Assembly: GCF_000835495.1 (NCBI RefSeq)
Contig: NW_015622544.1
Location: 205,704-269,703, forward strand
DNA: 64,000 bases
Direction: 5' to 3'
Source: Cladophialophora immunda
Taxonomy: Eukaryota; Ascomycota; Eurotiomycetes; Chaetothyriales; Herpotrichiellaceae
Below, piece by piece: positions 1-10,600 of the stretch. How positions within the stretch are numbered: the stretch's first letter is position 1; the number at the start of each line of letters is the position of its first letter. The notes under the pieces were generated by a model. That model saw only the letters and a program-made list of their open reading frames with translations, searched no databases and had not been told where the DNA came from. A program made the translations under genes and the position numbers.

Positions 1-536
1 GCAAGTAGCAACTCGCGCTGCACCAAAGCGGCAGACGTATAGTCCAGCACAGCCCATACAGGTACCAAATCCTCTAATTGCCTTCGAGCTTGTTCAACAA
101 CACCATCTTGTCCTTTCAACACGATGGTCATCCGACTCAGGTCCTCTACTTCGGTGTTACACACGACCAGTGAGTCGATGTTGAATCCTCGGGCCGCTAG
201 AATCCCGGACACGCGAGACAGAACACCGGGCTCATTTTGCACGAGGCAGTTCAAAATGTGTTTCTTGGGCGGTGCTTGAGAAGCCACCGGGGTTTCGTAG
301 AGGATAGAGGATACAGCTGCGGCAGCGCCGTACTGTGGAGATGTATCTGAAACCGGGAGTGGAAGAGGTGACCTCCTGTGGAGAGCCTTATATGCCAGAG
401 CTGAAGTTGAATTTGTACTTTTGGCCCGTCTCGAAGCAGGGAGGATGGAATCGAGGAAAGAGGTCCCATTTTGCGCTCCGTGAGTGTGGTTCGCGGCCCT
501 GCAGGCCAGAGATAGGAGATTGCGCCGGCCTGCCAT
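1..536 (-). CDS. ilv6: Acetolactate synthase regulatory (small) subunit, 5' part; runs off the window start
   Basis: Regulatory subunit of mitochondrial acetolactate synthase, which commits pyruvate to valine, leucine and isoleucine synthesis and gives the complex its valine feedback. The minus strand is open without introns from the ATG at 536 to base 1, about 178 codons. The N-terminus (MAGRRNLLSLACRAANHT) is rich in Arg and poor in acidic residues, as in a mitochondrial presequence. From about residue 91 an ACT domain begins (HILNCLVQNEPGVLSRVSGI, then GFNIDSLVVCNTEVEDLSRM), characteristic of the IlvH/Ilv6 family. The second half of the protein lies outside the window. A TGAGTCA element about 95 bp upstream suggests cross-pathway amino acid control. 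The family call is firm from the ACT domain; the start is chosen because it supplies the presequence. Confidence 0.93.
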   Translation of the reverse strand, partial: MAGRRNLLSLACRAANHTHGAQNGTSFLDSILPASRRAKSTNSTSALAYKALHRRSPLPLPVSDTSPQYGAAAAVSSILYETPVASQAPPKKHILNCLVQNEPGVLSRVSGILAARGFNIDSLVVCNTEVEDLSRMTIVLKGQDGVVEQARRQLEDLVPVWAVLDYTSAALVQRELLL

Positions 537-629
537 GATGGCGGCGAGAGAAGGGCGTAGTGAGTGGACAAGCAAACACTACCTCATCAAGGTCAATGGG
601 AATTTGTCTTTGTTGTATGCCTTGCAAGA

Positions 630-636
630 TGAGTCA
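630..636 (-). promoter_or_regulatory. Cpc1/Gcn4-type element (CPRE) upstream of ilv6
   Basis: The plus strand reads ATGAGTCAC at 629-637, that is GTGACTCAT on the gene strand, a full match to the TGACTCA core bound by Gcn4/Cpc1 bZIP activators. It lies about 95 bp upstream of the ilv6 start codon, a usual distance in fungal amino acid biosynthesis genes. Function is inferred from the motif and its position. Confidence 0.6.
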
Positions 637-1320
637 CGATAGTGCAAGGGACAAGCTCCTGCGAACAAAAATTTTGGGATCTGCGCTGGGAGGACTCGCA
701 GACAAGCGATTTCGGAGGCTGCCAAGCTGTGCTAGATTGGGAATATCATTGACGCCGCTTTGTATTTATGAGTGATATGATAGTCACCTCCGTGTGGGTC
801 TCGGGGTGTCATACGAGATACTTGAAAATATATCACGCCGCCCTGAAGGACATCAATCTCTGTTGCCTCCCTCTCCTTCATGACCTCGGCTCCTCTTTCA
901 TCCCCTTTATGCTTCTATATACCTTCGCATAGGCACTAAGGGTTTATGATCTTACTCTGCAGACACGTCAAAGACGCAGTCAGCGCGTGTATTTGGTCGT
1001 GGTCTCCTTCTCCTTCTCCCCAATGCATGACGCTACTTACATACAAGATCTACCTTTCGCTACTGGAACACGTGGGCTGTCAATGTCTCCTTGATTCGTC
1101 TGGGCATGAAGGATCAAAACTCTTTCTTTCATCAAGGACCTGGGGAGCCACAAGCACAACTTCGTCGTCTAAACCAGGTTCCCACGCTCCCATGGAAATT
1201 GTGGATATAAGTATGCCGACAGCGCTCGGACAGACTCAGGTAAGCTACATCACTTGGGAGCAAGCCATAAAGTGCCGCGTGTGAAAATTACTCCTGGAGA
1301 GGTTGTGATCCCTTAACATC
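637..1320. other. Intergenic, divergent promoters of ilv6 and the GH28 gene
   Basis: No convincing coding region; the short open frames here lack family motifs and codon coherence. It must hold the promoters of the two divergently transcribed neighbours. I see no repeats. Confidence 0.6.
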
Positions 1321-2748
1321 ATGTTTCCAAAGTCGTCAATTCTCCTGTGGATAATTGGATTTGGGTCGTTGGCCTTCGGCAGCGGTTCATCAACAATTCA
1401 CTTTCCTCAGGCCGCCACTACTTCCATTTATTCCCCACAAACAACGCTTCCCTACCACAAGAATGCTTCCTATCCGTACCTGGGACAAGCTCCTGCTCAG
1501 GCTGCGTTCCCACTCTCACCAACTCCAAGCGGACCCAAATGTATGGTGACACCCTTGGGGTGGGGGCAGGACGACTCGTCTCAGATTCTTGCTGCCGTTC
1601 AAAGGTGCGGTATCAATGGGACTATTACACTACCAGCTCCATACGTTTATACGATTTCAAGGCGGATGCACATGAACCTCCAGAACTCCCGTCTGGAAAT
1701 CTTTGGTACCCTCTCTTTTACACCAGACCTGACTTATTGGATTGACAATTCCTTCCGCGTTGAGTTTCAGAACCAGTCCACGGGGTGGATCGTTGAGGGC
1801 AACAACTTTGAGATTGATGGAGGAGGCTGGATGCAGGGCGGTGTCAATGGCAATGGACAGGCATGGATGACTCACGCCGCTGGGCATAGCAACCAGTTTG
1901 GCCGCCCTATTGTGATTTCAATCTTCAATTCCTCCAATGTGATTGTAACCAACTTTTCCATACGCCAGCCAATGTTCTGGAGTTTCTGGATTCAAGATTC
2001 CTACAACGTGGAAATCAGCAAGGTGTATATCAATGGTACGAATACAGATCCCTACGGAAATTCTTCCAACTACGAAACCAACATCGACGGTCTCGATTCA
2101 TTGCGAGTTGACCACCTTCTGGTGAGGGATTGGCAATTTCACGGCGGAGATGATTGTCTGGCTCCAAAAGGCAACACAACTAACATGGTGATCAACAACA
2201 TGACTTGCGTTGGGGGAGGGATTGCGTTTGGGTCGATCGGCCAATATGTTGACTCTCCAGACTACATTTTCAATGTGACGGCCACAAACATCTCGGTCTC
2301 GCAAGACATCAATCCACGCACCGGGGGAGCTGCAGTATCTGGCGGAGCTTACTTCAAATCTTGGGTAGGCAAAGAAGAAGGAGAACCTCCACAAGGTGGC
2401 GGCGGCGGCACGGGGAAAGTTTCCAATGTCACTTTCGCAGGACTGACAACTCACAACACGAGCCAAGCAGTCTACATCAACAAATGCTACTTCAAAGTAC
2501 CTGATCAGGCCCACTACTGCGATACCAGTACTCTCGAGTTCGAGAATCTGCTGTTCTCTGACGTGTCTGGAACTGTGAGCAGCAAGGTCGGAGTCGCCTT
2601 GAACTGTTCAGCAGCAGCACCGTGTTCAAATATCGATTTCAAGGACGTGCATTTGACTGATTCGGCCACCAATGCGACTGCCAACGCGACTTGCGTGAAC
2701 GCAAAGAATATTACTGGCTTAACTTGCAATGCTACATTGGCAGTATGA
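1321..2748 (+). CDS. Secreted glycoside hydrolase family 28 (pectinase-type) protein
   Basis: Intronless 475-residue protein with an N-terminal hydrophobic signal sequence (MFPKSSILLWIIGFGSLAFG), many N-glycosylation sites and a right-handed beta-helix body typical of GH28, the polygalacturonase/rhamnogalacturonase family that cleaves pectin outside the cell. Family motifs in order: NIDGLD near residue 254 (NTD motif), GGDDCLAPKGN near 275 with the catalytic Asp pair, GGGIAFGSIGQY near 298 and AYFKSW near 343. In classical endo-polygalacturonases the third motif contains a catalytic His (GHG) and the fourth is RIK; here they are GGG and YFK, so the protein belongs to a divergent exo-acting or rhamnogalacturonan-type branch, or has altered specificity. 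It stands alone, with no other wall-degrading gene beside it. Confidence 0.88.
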   Translation: MFPKSSILLWIIGFGSLAFGSGSSTIHFPQAATTSIYSPQTTLPYHKNASYPYLGQAPAQAAFPLSPTPSGPKCMVTPLGWGQDDSSQILAAVQRCGINGTITLPAPYVYTISRRMHMNLQNSRLEIFGTLSFTPDLTYWIDNSFRVEFQNQSTGWIVEGNNFEIDGGGWMQGGVNGNGQAWMTHAAGHSNQFGRPIVISIFNSSNVIVTNFSIRQPMFWSFWIQDSYNVEISKVYINGTNTDPYGNSSNYETNIDGLDSLRVDHLLVRDWQFHGGDDCLAPKGNTTNMVINNMTCVGGGIAFGSIGQYVDSPDYIFNVTATNISVSQDINPRTGGAAVSGGAYFKSWVGKEEGEPPQGGGGGTGKVSNVTFAGLTTHNTSQAVYINKCYFKVPDQAHYCDTSTLEFENLLFSDVSGTVSSKVGVALNCSAAAPCSNIDFKDVHLTDSATNATANATCVNAKNITGLTCNATLAV

Positions 2749-4710
2749 GTGAGGACTATGAATGCTTAAGGGGACCTGGGCACAGAAAGCCTTGCGTACA
2801 TGTTACCTTCAGACTTGCACCTAAGACCGCCAGTCTAGAGACGCTTGCAAAACAATCAGCGATATGATAAGTTGCTCGGCTATGAAGCTCGTCATGCATT
2901 TTGATTGACCAAGTTATGTTACACCTTAAGAGTGGCCGTAATAATCCCGCTTCTTCTATTACCGGCTCTGCATACGCGATCAAAATTTCCCGCGAATTTG
3001 TCCACCTGGCTTGGGAGCCATGCTCGCAGCTGCGCACTGACAATGAAGGCGTATATCCCTCTCGTCCATCGAATTTGAAGATTGCTGGATAGTAAGGCAA
3101 TTTCCGACACGGTGCTCGCTACTCGCCCGACGTTCTTGAAGGCGCCGGTCACGAGAAAAACAAAATGCGCACCCAGAACGCGAACAAACCTCTCATGCAC
3201 AAAGCCGACACGAGTACGTCCTTGAATACAATGCTTGCCACACCGTGAGCTCCTCAATCCTCCCCCCACGTTCTCACGAAGGACCGAAGCTCTCCAACAA
3301 AAAGAAGTACAGGTTTGGAAGAGAGGAGTGAATGTCCCGAGGAATATGTAATGCTCGCAGCGAACCGCCAAAGCAGCACATACGGAGTACTACTAGGTAC
3401 GAGTATGGAGGTGCCCCATCGTGGAACGCCCCTTAAGTATGGACCTGGCGCTGTTGCCATTGTCACTAGTCCTATGGAACCGGCAAAGCGTCTCGCTAGT
3501 GGCTACGCCTTTACCCAACAGATCAGTCAATTCTACGAGTAGTCATTCCATCAGCAGGGCTATCGAGCGATCGGCAAGAGTCCTTTCGACATTGACCAAC
3601 TTGCAATCTACGAGGACGATTACTCGGAACTTGGAAACCCACCGTTTGCTCTCTATTCTTTTGGACCTGTGTTGAGCCCCCTGCTTATGACGGTCGAACC
3701 AACCAGAAGCCAGTTACTGAGATTGAGAATGAATCCTCCGCGGGACCTGTTGAAGGTTTACCCGCCCAGCGTCTTCTGCTTCAGGGAGTCCTCGGCCTTG
3801 CTCAGGTGTGGGCTGAAATCAGACTGAGAAAGTAGCTGGGCAACAGGAAGCGCCATATGCCGCCATGTCGAGAGTCTAGGCCCTCCGACTTCTCTTACGG
3901 GGGTTGAGCTCATTTTAGCATTCACCTCTCGGCCCTTTCTTGGACTTTCTTGGTCGTCCTGTTTCCGCCAGCTGCGGACTGTCCGCCAACGGCCAGCGGC
4001 CACGCGTTGCTCCCCTGAAATGCAACGAGTGGCCCGGAGATCATTTTGGAGAGTGGCGCTTTGCTTCCTTTGGCCCAGCGGAGTGTTCCGGGTCGAACTT
4101 GGCTGTCAGATATAGCTTGGCGCCGAGATTGCCGTTGCATGCTTTCACGATCTTCGCTATGGCTTGCTGTGCTTGTCATGCATTGCCATTGCTGATCTTA
4201 TCTCATCAACGGGGGACCTCTTTGCCGAAGCACTTCGTCACCGCTGGCTTTGGAAATCCCAAGACGCCGTGTCGGGCCTGGGAGATGTGCGGTGCAGCAC
4301 GCCTTGCTCACGCCCAGCGGCTGAGTCGCCCTTGTTGTTGCTTTCACTAAAAGGCTTGCGTCTCTACCAAGCGCGACGTCGTCCAGTATCTTGCCAGGCG
4401 TTTCAGCAGAGATGAATCAGTATCGAGTACGCTGCTGGAACGAGCCATTACTTGGCGCCTCCGTGTGCCTTCAAGGAGTAGGCTGTGGAAAGCCGGGCTT
4501 CTGGCAATCCTCGCACCAGTGCCCACACCAACGCTGGCGTTGATGGCTACATAAAAGAAAATACTTTCCCCCACATTGAGCGACTCATCAACCCTTCACA
4601 CTCCCTCACATTCGTATCGTCTTTCCTTTATCAGCGCCGCTACCACCGTCTTGCATTTCCTTTCATTCATTTTCGCGACTGATTGTTTCAAGTCGTTTCT
4701 TTGTTTTAGC
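2749..4710. other. Gene-free stretch of about 2 kb
   Basis: Open frames on both strands overlap each other and contain no recognisable domain, so I assign no gene. It contains one copy of the 10-mer TACGGAGTAC at 3381-3390. The 3' half must include the promoter of the carbonic anhydrase gene. Confidence 0.55.
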
Positions 4711-5608
4711 ATGTTGTCGTTGGCTATGATTTCTTCCATTTTCTTCCTTTCCGCTCTTATCTCAACAGCCTGGAGCTGTCCGAAGCATGATAATTACCAC
4801 TCACGTCCACATCTTGGCCGAAGACAAGTGCGAGTCGACAAGGGCCGGGTCCCAAAGGACTGGAACTACGCTCTTTCTGCAGACTGGGCAACTATCAGAC
4901 CTGGTAACCATGTCTTCACCCCTGCACTTTGTCAGCCTTGCTAAAGCTCTTGCAGAGTACTCCCTATGCCAATCTGGCACACATCAATCGCCTATCAACA
5001 TTGCTGAAACAGAACTATCTCAACATCACAAACCTGCCTTTGACGGGTACCTAGAGAACGTTACTATTCCAGGCAACTTCTTCAACTGGGAGTTCGCACC
5101 GGCTTGGACACCTCATCACCCGGAGGGAGAGGTCACCGGACTCCCCAGCATGAAATTTGACGACCAGGAGGTCTTCATGATTGGATGGCACATCCACGCC
5201 CCATCCGAGCACCTTGTCGCCGGCAAGCGGAGCCGCGCGGAAATCCACCTTGTTCATGTCACCGAGGAGGAGCACGAAGCCGCCGTTGTTGGCATTCGAG
5301 TGGCCGTGGGTGACAAGGAATCCGCATTTATCAGGCAACTGGGCCCAATGATCCATTACAATGACACAGCGCAGCTCGAAGGCTTGCCCGTCAATACGCG
5401 CCTTGCCATCGACGAGGTTGGCGGCGTCGAGGAATTCTGGACCTACAAGGGTAGCCTGACGACGCCGCCATGCAGCGAGGGGCTGCGGTGGTTTCTACCC
5501 AAGCAAGAGATGATTGTCAGTGAGCAGCAGATGGTCGAGATCTTGGCTGCTAGTCGGTTCTCCCATCGAGTCGAGCAACAAGTTTGGCTTCACGACGTCA
5601 ACCTGTGA
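4711..5608 (+). CDS. Secreted alpha-class carbonic anhydrase (two exons)
   Basis: Zinc enzyme interconverting CO2 and bicarbonate, predicted extracellular. Exons are 4711-4903 and 4956-5608; the 52-bp intron starts GTAACC, has GCTAA as likely branch site and ends TTGCAG. The joined protein is 281 residues. The ATG at 4711 is preferred because it starts a signal peptide (MLSLAMISSIFFLSALISTA). Alpha-class motifs: SGTHQSPINI near residue 70; zinc ligands His143 and His145 in GWHIHAPSEH and His162 in AEIHLVH; and the substrate-pocket motif LTTPPCSEGLRWF near 233. All three zinc ligands are present, so activity is likely. Secreted alpha enzymes in fungi are linked to pH or CO2 use outside the cell; that role is inference. 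Confidence 0.93.
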
Positions 5609-6340
5609 GTGCGAACATGGTGTGATGTGTATAGGTACCTAGATGCTGGGCAAAGGTGTGCGACCCGGCTTGCTTGGGGATAGAATTGTTGGAAGGTTTT
5701 GCGTTGATAGCACAGCGACCGCGTAGAGTTTCGCTCATTGTCTCTATTCGGTTTTGGCGCTTGGGGATATAAATTCTATCGGGTTCTCCTACAGTCATTA
5801 CCGCAGATTGATGCACTTTGGATAGGATTCCAAAACCACTATGGTCTCAATATGGGAGACTGCTATACTTGCCTGCCCGTTGCTCCGGAGCCTTACAATC
5901 ATCTGACCTTTATCCACTCCATCACCACCACAAAAGAGACGTTCCTCAGATGTCTCCTACCTAAATATGAGACAGCCTTGCGTTGCACGCCCTCAGCCTT
6001 GTCACTGCGCGGCGTGATGAATACTCTGAACTTGATTGGTCAGCCTTGTCCATCCTCCAGAGCCTGATGACGCGCATGAAAGACTCGGACACCGGATGCG
6101 CGACGTGCCGATCTCCAACGTGTCTCGGTGTCTGAACCGTCCAGGTACGACTTCATCCAGGTAAAGCCAGACCAGGGCTCAGGCTCAAGCATTGCAAAGT
6201 GCTTGGAAATCCCGGAGGTGGTAGAAGTCTGCCCATCCGACATCCTCTCAGCACTTTGAGAGCGTCCGATATACTTCTTCCCCCAAGGCAAGAGACAGGA
6301 TCTGCTGAAAGCCATACCTACACACAAGGCGAACCACCAA
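5609..6340. other. Intergenic between carbonic anhydrase and DUF924 genes
   Basis: No supported gene. A 95-codon minus-strand frame at 6040-6327 has no family features and overlaps the likely promoter of the next gene. Confidence 0.5.
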
Positions 6341-6989
6341 ATGAGGGCCGCACTTGATCAGGCCTTTGCAAGGGTACGCCGTCACCCAGCTCCTCTGCCT
6401 CTGCTTCTACGAAGGCACCATCATCATCATCCACATCCACCGCAAGATTCCTATGTTCGCCCATTTGCTGTTTCACGGAGACATGTACATGTGCTAAGCT
6501 GTCGCCGTCGTTCGCCTTGGCCGATAAAGGTCCTTCAGCTGCAATCCGCGTTACAGGGGGTCGTCTCGCCCTTGTTCTATTCCACCAACGCAACCTCTTC
6601 GCCGCAGAAGACAACCGCACAGATCTCCATGGAACACCAGAGCGACATCGCCCGCGTGCTCGACTACTGGTTCCCACCGCCGTCCTCGTCGTCGCCCAGC
6701 AACCCGACGGAGAAGTGGTTCCGACCGCCCCAACCGGAGCTCGTCGACTCCGAGATCCGCGCGCAGTTCTCGTCGCTGGTCGAGCAGGCCCGCAACGACT
6801 CGCTGGACTCGTGGGCGTCAACGCCGCTCGGCTCGCTCGCCCTGATCATTCTCCTCGATCAGTTCCCGCGGAACCTGTACCGGGGCTCGGCGCTGTCGTT
6901 CTCCTCGGACGCAAAGGCCTTAGACCTGTCCGTAGCGTCGGTCGCGCGGGAGTTCGACCGCTCGCCGGACCTGACGCCGCTGATGGCCC

Positions 6990-7021
<32 letters not shown>

Positions 7022-7312
7022 ACCCTTGTCCACCAGGTCGCGGGTATCTCCTTGCTCGAGAACCTCGCCGCGCGGTGCCTGGGCGACTCCGCCTCTTTCG
7101 CGTCGGCGCCGCCCCGCGCGGCCGTGGCCGTCGAGGAGGCCGCCTCTTTCGCGCGGAATTCGTGCGAGTTCGCAAAGGCGCACCGCGACGTTATCTTGCG
7201 CTTCGGCAGGTTCCCCAGTCGGAACCATGCGTTGGGGAGGGAGAGCACTCCCGACGAGGTCGAGTTCTTGCGCCAGAACCCCGGCGGATTCATAGTCTCG
7301 AAGCAAAAGTGA
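6341..7312 (+). CDS. DUF924-family protein, possibly with an N-terminal targeting extension
   Basis: The frame from the ATG at 6629 encodes about 227 residues that match DUF924, a helical, TPR-like family found in bacteria and fungi with no settled biochemical role. Signature stretches are VLDYWFP and KWFRP near the start, LALIILLDQFPRNLYRG, FFYMPLMHAE and the ending RFGRFPSRNHALGRESTPDE. The frame is open to an upstream ATG at 6341, adding 96 residues that include a His-rich run (RRHHHHHPHPP) and an Arg/Ser-rich segment. This could be a mitochondrial presequence or merely 5' UTR; I favour the 6629 start for the core protein. The second half is GC-rich with long shadow frames on the opposite strand. 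It converges with the transporter gene. Confidence 0.8.
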
Positions 7313-7799
7313 GGGATGACACCGAAGAGATCGTAAGCGTGGGAATTGGTGGAATTTCTCCCACCCGAGCATGCAATCAAGGTTTTGGCCCGCTGGAGGG
7401 ATGGATATAGGGTTGTCTCGCTTGACTTTTGATTTTGGAAAATGATGGATCTAGGTGGCTGCGAGACGCCGTTGCGCTCCTGAAGCCCATGCCTTCGCTA
7501 TCTTCGAACGACAGCAGGGCCCCCCATAGCAACGGCTCCTTACTACCCAGCTAACTGGATTTCGAAGCAATCTGGAGACGTGCTTTATAAACAAAAGCAA
7601 AGGTGGGGGATCAATGCGCTGTTGGAAATTGTAGTCTGAGAGCGGAGGATGTGCCCTCGGCGATATATACAAAGCGTATCATTATCAATTATCTGGCTGG
7701 CAACATTCCTCCCATGGCTTGGCCATCTGTCCAGGCAGCCTGTGAAGTTTCTCTTCCATCTTTTACAACATCCAATTTTCTTATCGGGTCCGTGTATTG

Positions 7800-9806
7800 T
7801 CAAACCGAAGCCCCAATCTTGTTCTTGGGCAAAATAGCAAATACAGTCCCCAACACAGCCAGGGAGATGCAAACCACCAACAAAACCCAATCCAGGATTT
7901 TCTCCATCAAACCAATCTCCTTGCCCTCGGAGCTGAAAATCACTAGATAAAAGCTGACGGGCAGGATGATGCAAATGGTAAAACACAATGCCGAGCCCAT
8001 GAGGGCCATAATACTGTCAAAGTCGGGAAACCCGATGGCGATGCCGAGTTGGATGATGTTGGCCAATATACCGATGAGCCCTCGCGCAGCACGGTGTTTG
8101 AGCGATCGTTCACTGTATGCGCGGGCCTTGGGATCCATCTGGCGGAGGTCGATGTAGAACTTTTTGTTGAGCGTGTCCATCACAGGCCGGTTTGAGAGCG
8201 GGATCTTAGTGACAGGGATGATGGCGATCAGAACGACAATGATGACGGATAGGACGTGAGGGTAGGCGGTCGAGCGGAGAATATTGGATGTCACTTCATC
8301 GCGCACCTTGTCGCCGAACATGAGGTATCCTAGCACAGCCATAGACAGATCAAGACCGTAAGTGAAGAAGTAGGTGTACTTCAAAGCGCGCCCGTATTTA
8401 TGAGGATGTCGCATGTCCTTGTAAATAGCCGGGAACACGCTATGGCCACCCCATGGAGCCATAAATAGACCTAGACTGAGCGGAACGGTTCTCCAGTCTT
8501 CGGGAAATGCCCAAGTTTTGGCCACATCTCTCAGAGAACCAGGGGCCCGAGGCTTGATGAGGCCATCTGCAAAGACAATAATGATGATGCCCAGGCAGCA
8601 GAAGATGCCGATGACACTGGTGACACTCAGGGTTTTGAAAGGGACAAAGTTCAACGGAATCAGGCCGAGAGCAATAATGACCTTCCACTCGATCACGGAA
8701 ACATCAGGTATCAGAGAGTTCATACTGTCGGCGAACAGAATGATCAGAGCGACATTGGCAGCAGTCAGCTCCAAGATGAACAAGGCTTCAACAAAATGCC
8801 TGCCCCAAGAATCAAATGCCAGATAAGCGATGTCTCCGTACGTTGTTGACCCGGTGTTCGAATCCAAACATTTGGCCAACAATCTAGCCGTGTATGAGGT
8901 GCCGATGGCGGCGAGAGTCAAGAAGGAGAGACCAAGCACCCATCCAGAGTATCTAATACCCAAGGGCAGGGCCAGGATGCCAACTCCAATCAACACATTC
9001 GTGGAGTTGAAGACAGTCATAGGAACGGTTGACTCGCCTACTATCCGCTCCATGACCTCACCGTCGGGGAGAACCTCCCGTTCAACATGTCGATGAGGTT
9101 CTTCCTTTAATGCCTCCGGCTCCTGCAATGCTCGCCTGCTGGCTTCCTCCTGTTCCATAATGAGGATAGATGCTCGGTGCCGAGCAGTCGCCGTCAACTT
9201 GGAGGAAATACTTCCATAGCTTGTGCCCAACTCATGTGGTAGCAGAGAGCCTGGAGCGAGAGAGCCTGTCGTGGACTTGAAGGTTTGCCGGCTTTCAACA
9301 GGCAAAAGAGATGACTCTTCTGTCGGCTCCTCATTGCCTGGAGCTCGCTCATCCTGCAGGGCGGAGTCATTGTCGGCTCCGAAATCGTAGTTTTGAAGCT
9401 GTTGTCTCAGAAGGGACCTGTTGGGAGCTGCTGTGCTCTGTTCAGGACTGGCCGGAGCTGCTTCTTGATCGGTCTCAGAAAAGCTGACCGAGTTCCTCCG
9501 CACCGGCGTAATCTCACGAAATCCCGCAGCTCTTTGGAACGACCTTGCAAAGTTATCGATACTATTGGGCCCTCCCATCTGCATAAAATGGTCAATTCTC
9601 TTGCCAAAAGAAGATCTCCGCCGTAAGCGTCCGTGCTCTTGGTCTTCCGCATGCAATGGAGGAATATAGTGCGTCGCTGGAGTGGATGAGGAGAGATTGT
9701 TATGCTGCTCGTCTTCGGGCACAGACTCGAGGGAACCGAAGGAAGATGCACGACCACGCTCGTAGGCGTCCCAACTCGTGGGAGCCTGTCTGGATTTTGC
9801 GCTCAT
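7800..9806 (-). CDS. Avt1-like vacuolar amino acid transporter (AAAP/SLC32 type)
   Basis: Intronless 668-residue membrane protein. The first 250 residues are a polar, Ser-rich cytosolic tail with RRSSFGKRIDHF and RRNSVSF, plausible phosphosites. The transporter core begins at STVPMTVFNSTNVLIGVGIL, with ALPLGIRYSGWVLGL, the opening signature of amino acid/auxin permeases, followed by about ten hydrophobic segments, LSLGLFMAPWGGHSVFPAIY and PLSNRPVMDTL. This arrangement (long N-tail, VGAT-like core) matches yeast Avt1, which moves neutral amino acids into the vacuole by proton exchange. Substrate is inferred from the family. The start at 9806 is the only ATG that gives the complete tail. Confidence 0.9.
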   Translation of the reverse strand: MSAKSRQAPTSWDAYERGRASSFGSLESVPEDEQHNNLSSSTPATHYIPPLHAEDQEHGRLRRRSSFGKRIDHFMQMGGPNSIDNFARSFQRAAGFREITPVRRNSVSFSETDQEAAPASPEQSTAAPNRSLLRQQLQNYDFGADNDSALQDERAPGNEEPTEESSLLPVESRQTFKSTTGSLAPGSLLPHELGTSYGSISSKLTATARHRASILIMEQEEASRRALQEPEALKEEPHRHVEREVLPDGEVMERIVGESTVPMTVFNSTNVLIGVGILALPLGIRYSGWVLGLSFLTLAAIGTSYTARLLAKCLDSNTGSTTYGDIAYLAFDSWGRHFVEALFILELTAANVALIILFADSMNSLIPDVSVIEWKVIIALGLIPLNFVPFKTLSVTSVIGIFCCLGIIIIVFADGLIKPRAPGSLRDVAKTWAFPEDWRTVPLSLGLFMAPWGGHSVFPAIYKDMRHPHKYGRALKYTYFFTYGLDLSMAVLGYLMFGDKVRDEVTSNILRSTAYPHVLSVIIVVLIAIIPVTKIPLSNRPVMDTLNKKFYIDLRQMDPKARAYSERSLKHRAARGLIGILANIIQLGIAIGFPDFDSIMALMGSALCFTICIILPVSFYLVIFSSEGKEIGLMEKILDWVLLVVCISLAVLGTVFAILPKNKIGASV

Positions 9807-10600
9807 TGCGAGCAGAACAGAGCAGAGGGAGGATTCAGAGGTGCAGAGATGACGTTAATGGTCTGGATTCACAATCTGTCAGGTCAAAGCATGTCTGATG
9901 AAGCTCATGAGATACACAGTAAACAAATAGACAATCCACAAGATCTCCCCGGCTCAGGAAGATAGTAGTACAAACAATTCTCGAGTCAAGGAATGTTGAA
10001 CCAAAAGGAAAGGGAAAATTTCCTGGGATACTGGAAGGATAGAAATCTACTCCAAATCATGAGCTAGTGGTAGATCATGGAAACATTCATTGTTAACCGA
10101 CGATAACCAGCAGCGGCGAATTCCAAGGAAGCTGTTTCTGATAGCCAGTGGGCAAAGTGGAGTGGAAGCGCAGTTTGGTGGCGGCGGGGAATTTTTGTGC
10201 TTGATAACGGGCGAGGAAGAATGCACGTGACTGTCTTCTGACTGGCGAGCTGGGCATGACTCGCAGCGCCTGGAGAAAACCACCGAGCCACACATTCACT
10301 TGCACGCCGGGGGGGGGGGGGGGCACCTTTACCCAATACAGTGGTGGGCAGGAGTGCCTAAATGACTGCCAGCACAGCACGGCCTAGCCAGCCCACCACC
10401 CACCACCCACTGCCACTCCCACTCGACCAAACGTCTCAAAAAGTATTGACTTATTTCGACGCCACCTTGATTTTCTCACTCGGCATAGACTGTGATTTCA
10501 AACACTCCTTCGCCATTTTCTCCATTTTCCTTACTTCCTACGATTCTGCACCCTCTTCCATCACCAGCAGGCCGTCTCTGCTCGGCTTCCGTCCGCAAAA
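9807..10600. other. Divergent promoter region with a 15-G homopolymer
   Basis: Lies between the transporter (minus) and eRF1 (plus). No gene is supported. It contains an uninterrupted run of 15 G at 10309-10323, followed by C-rich CCACC-type repeats near 10395. Confidence 0.6.
10309..10323 (+). repeat. Homopolymer of 15 G
   Basis: Uninterrupted run of 15 G on the plus strand in the eRF1/transporter spacer. Length may be unstable or inexact. Confidence 0.9.

Noticed and set aside
6318..7372. Several long frames on both strands over the DUF924 gene
   Set aside because: They are shadows caused by high GC; only one frame carries the DUF924 signatures.
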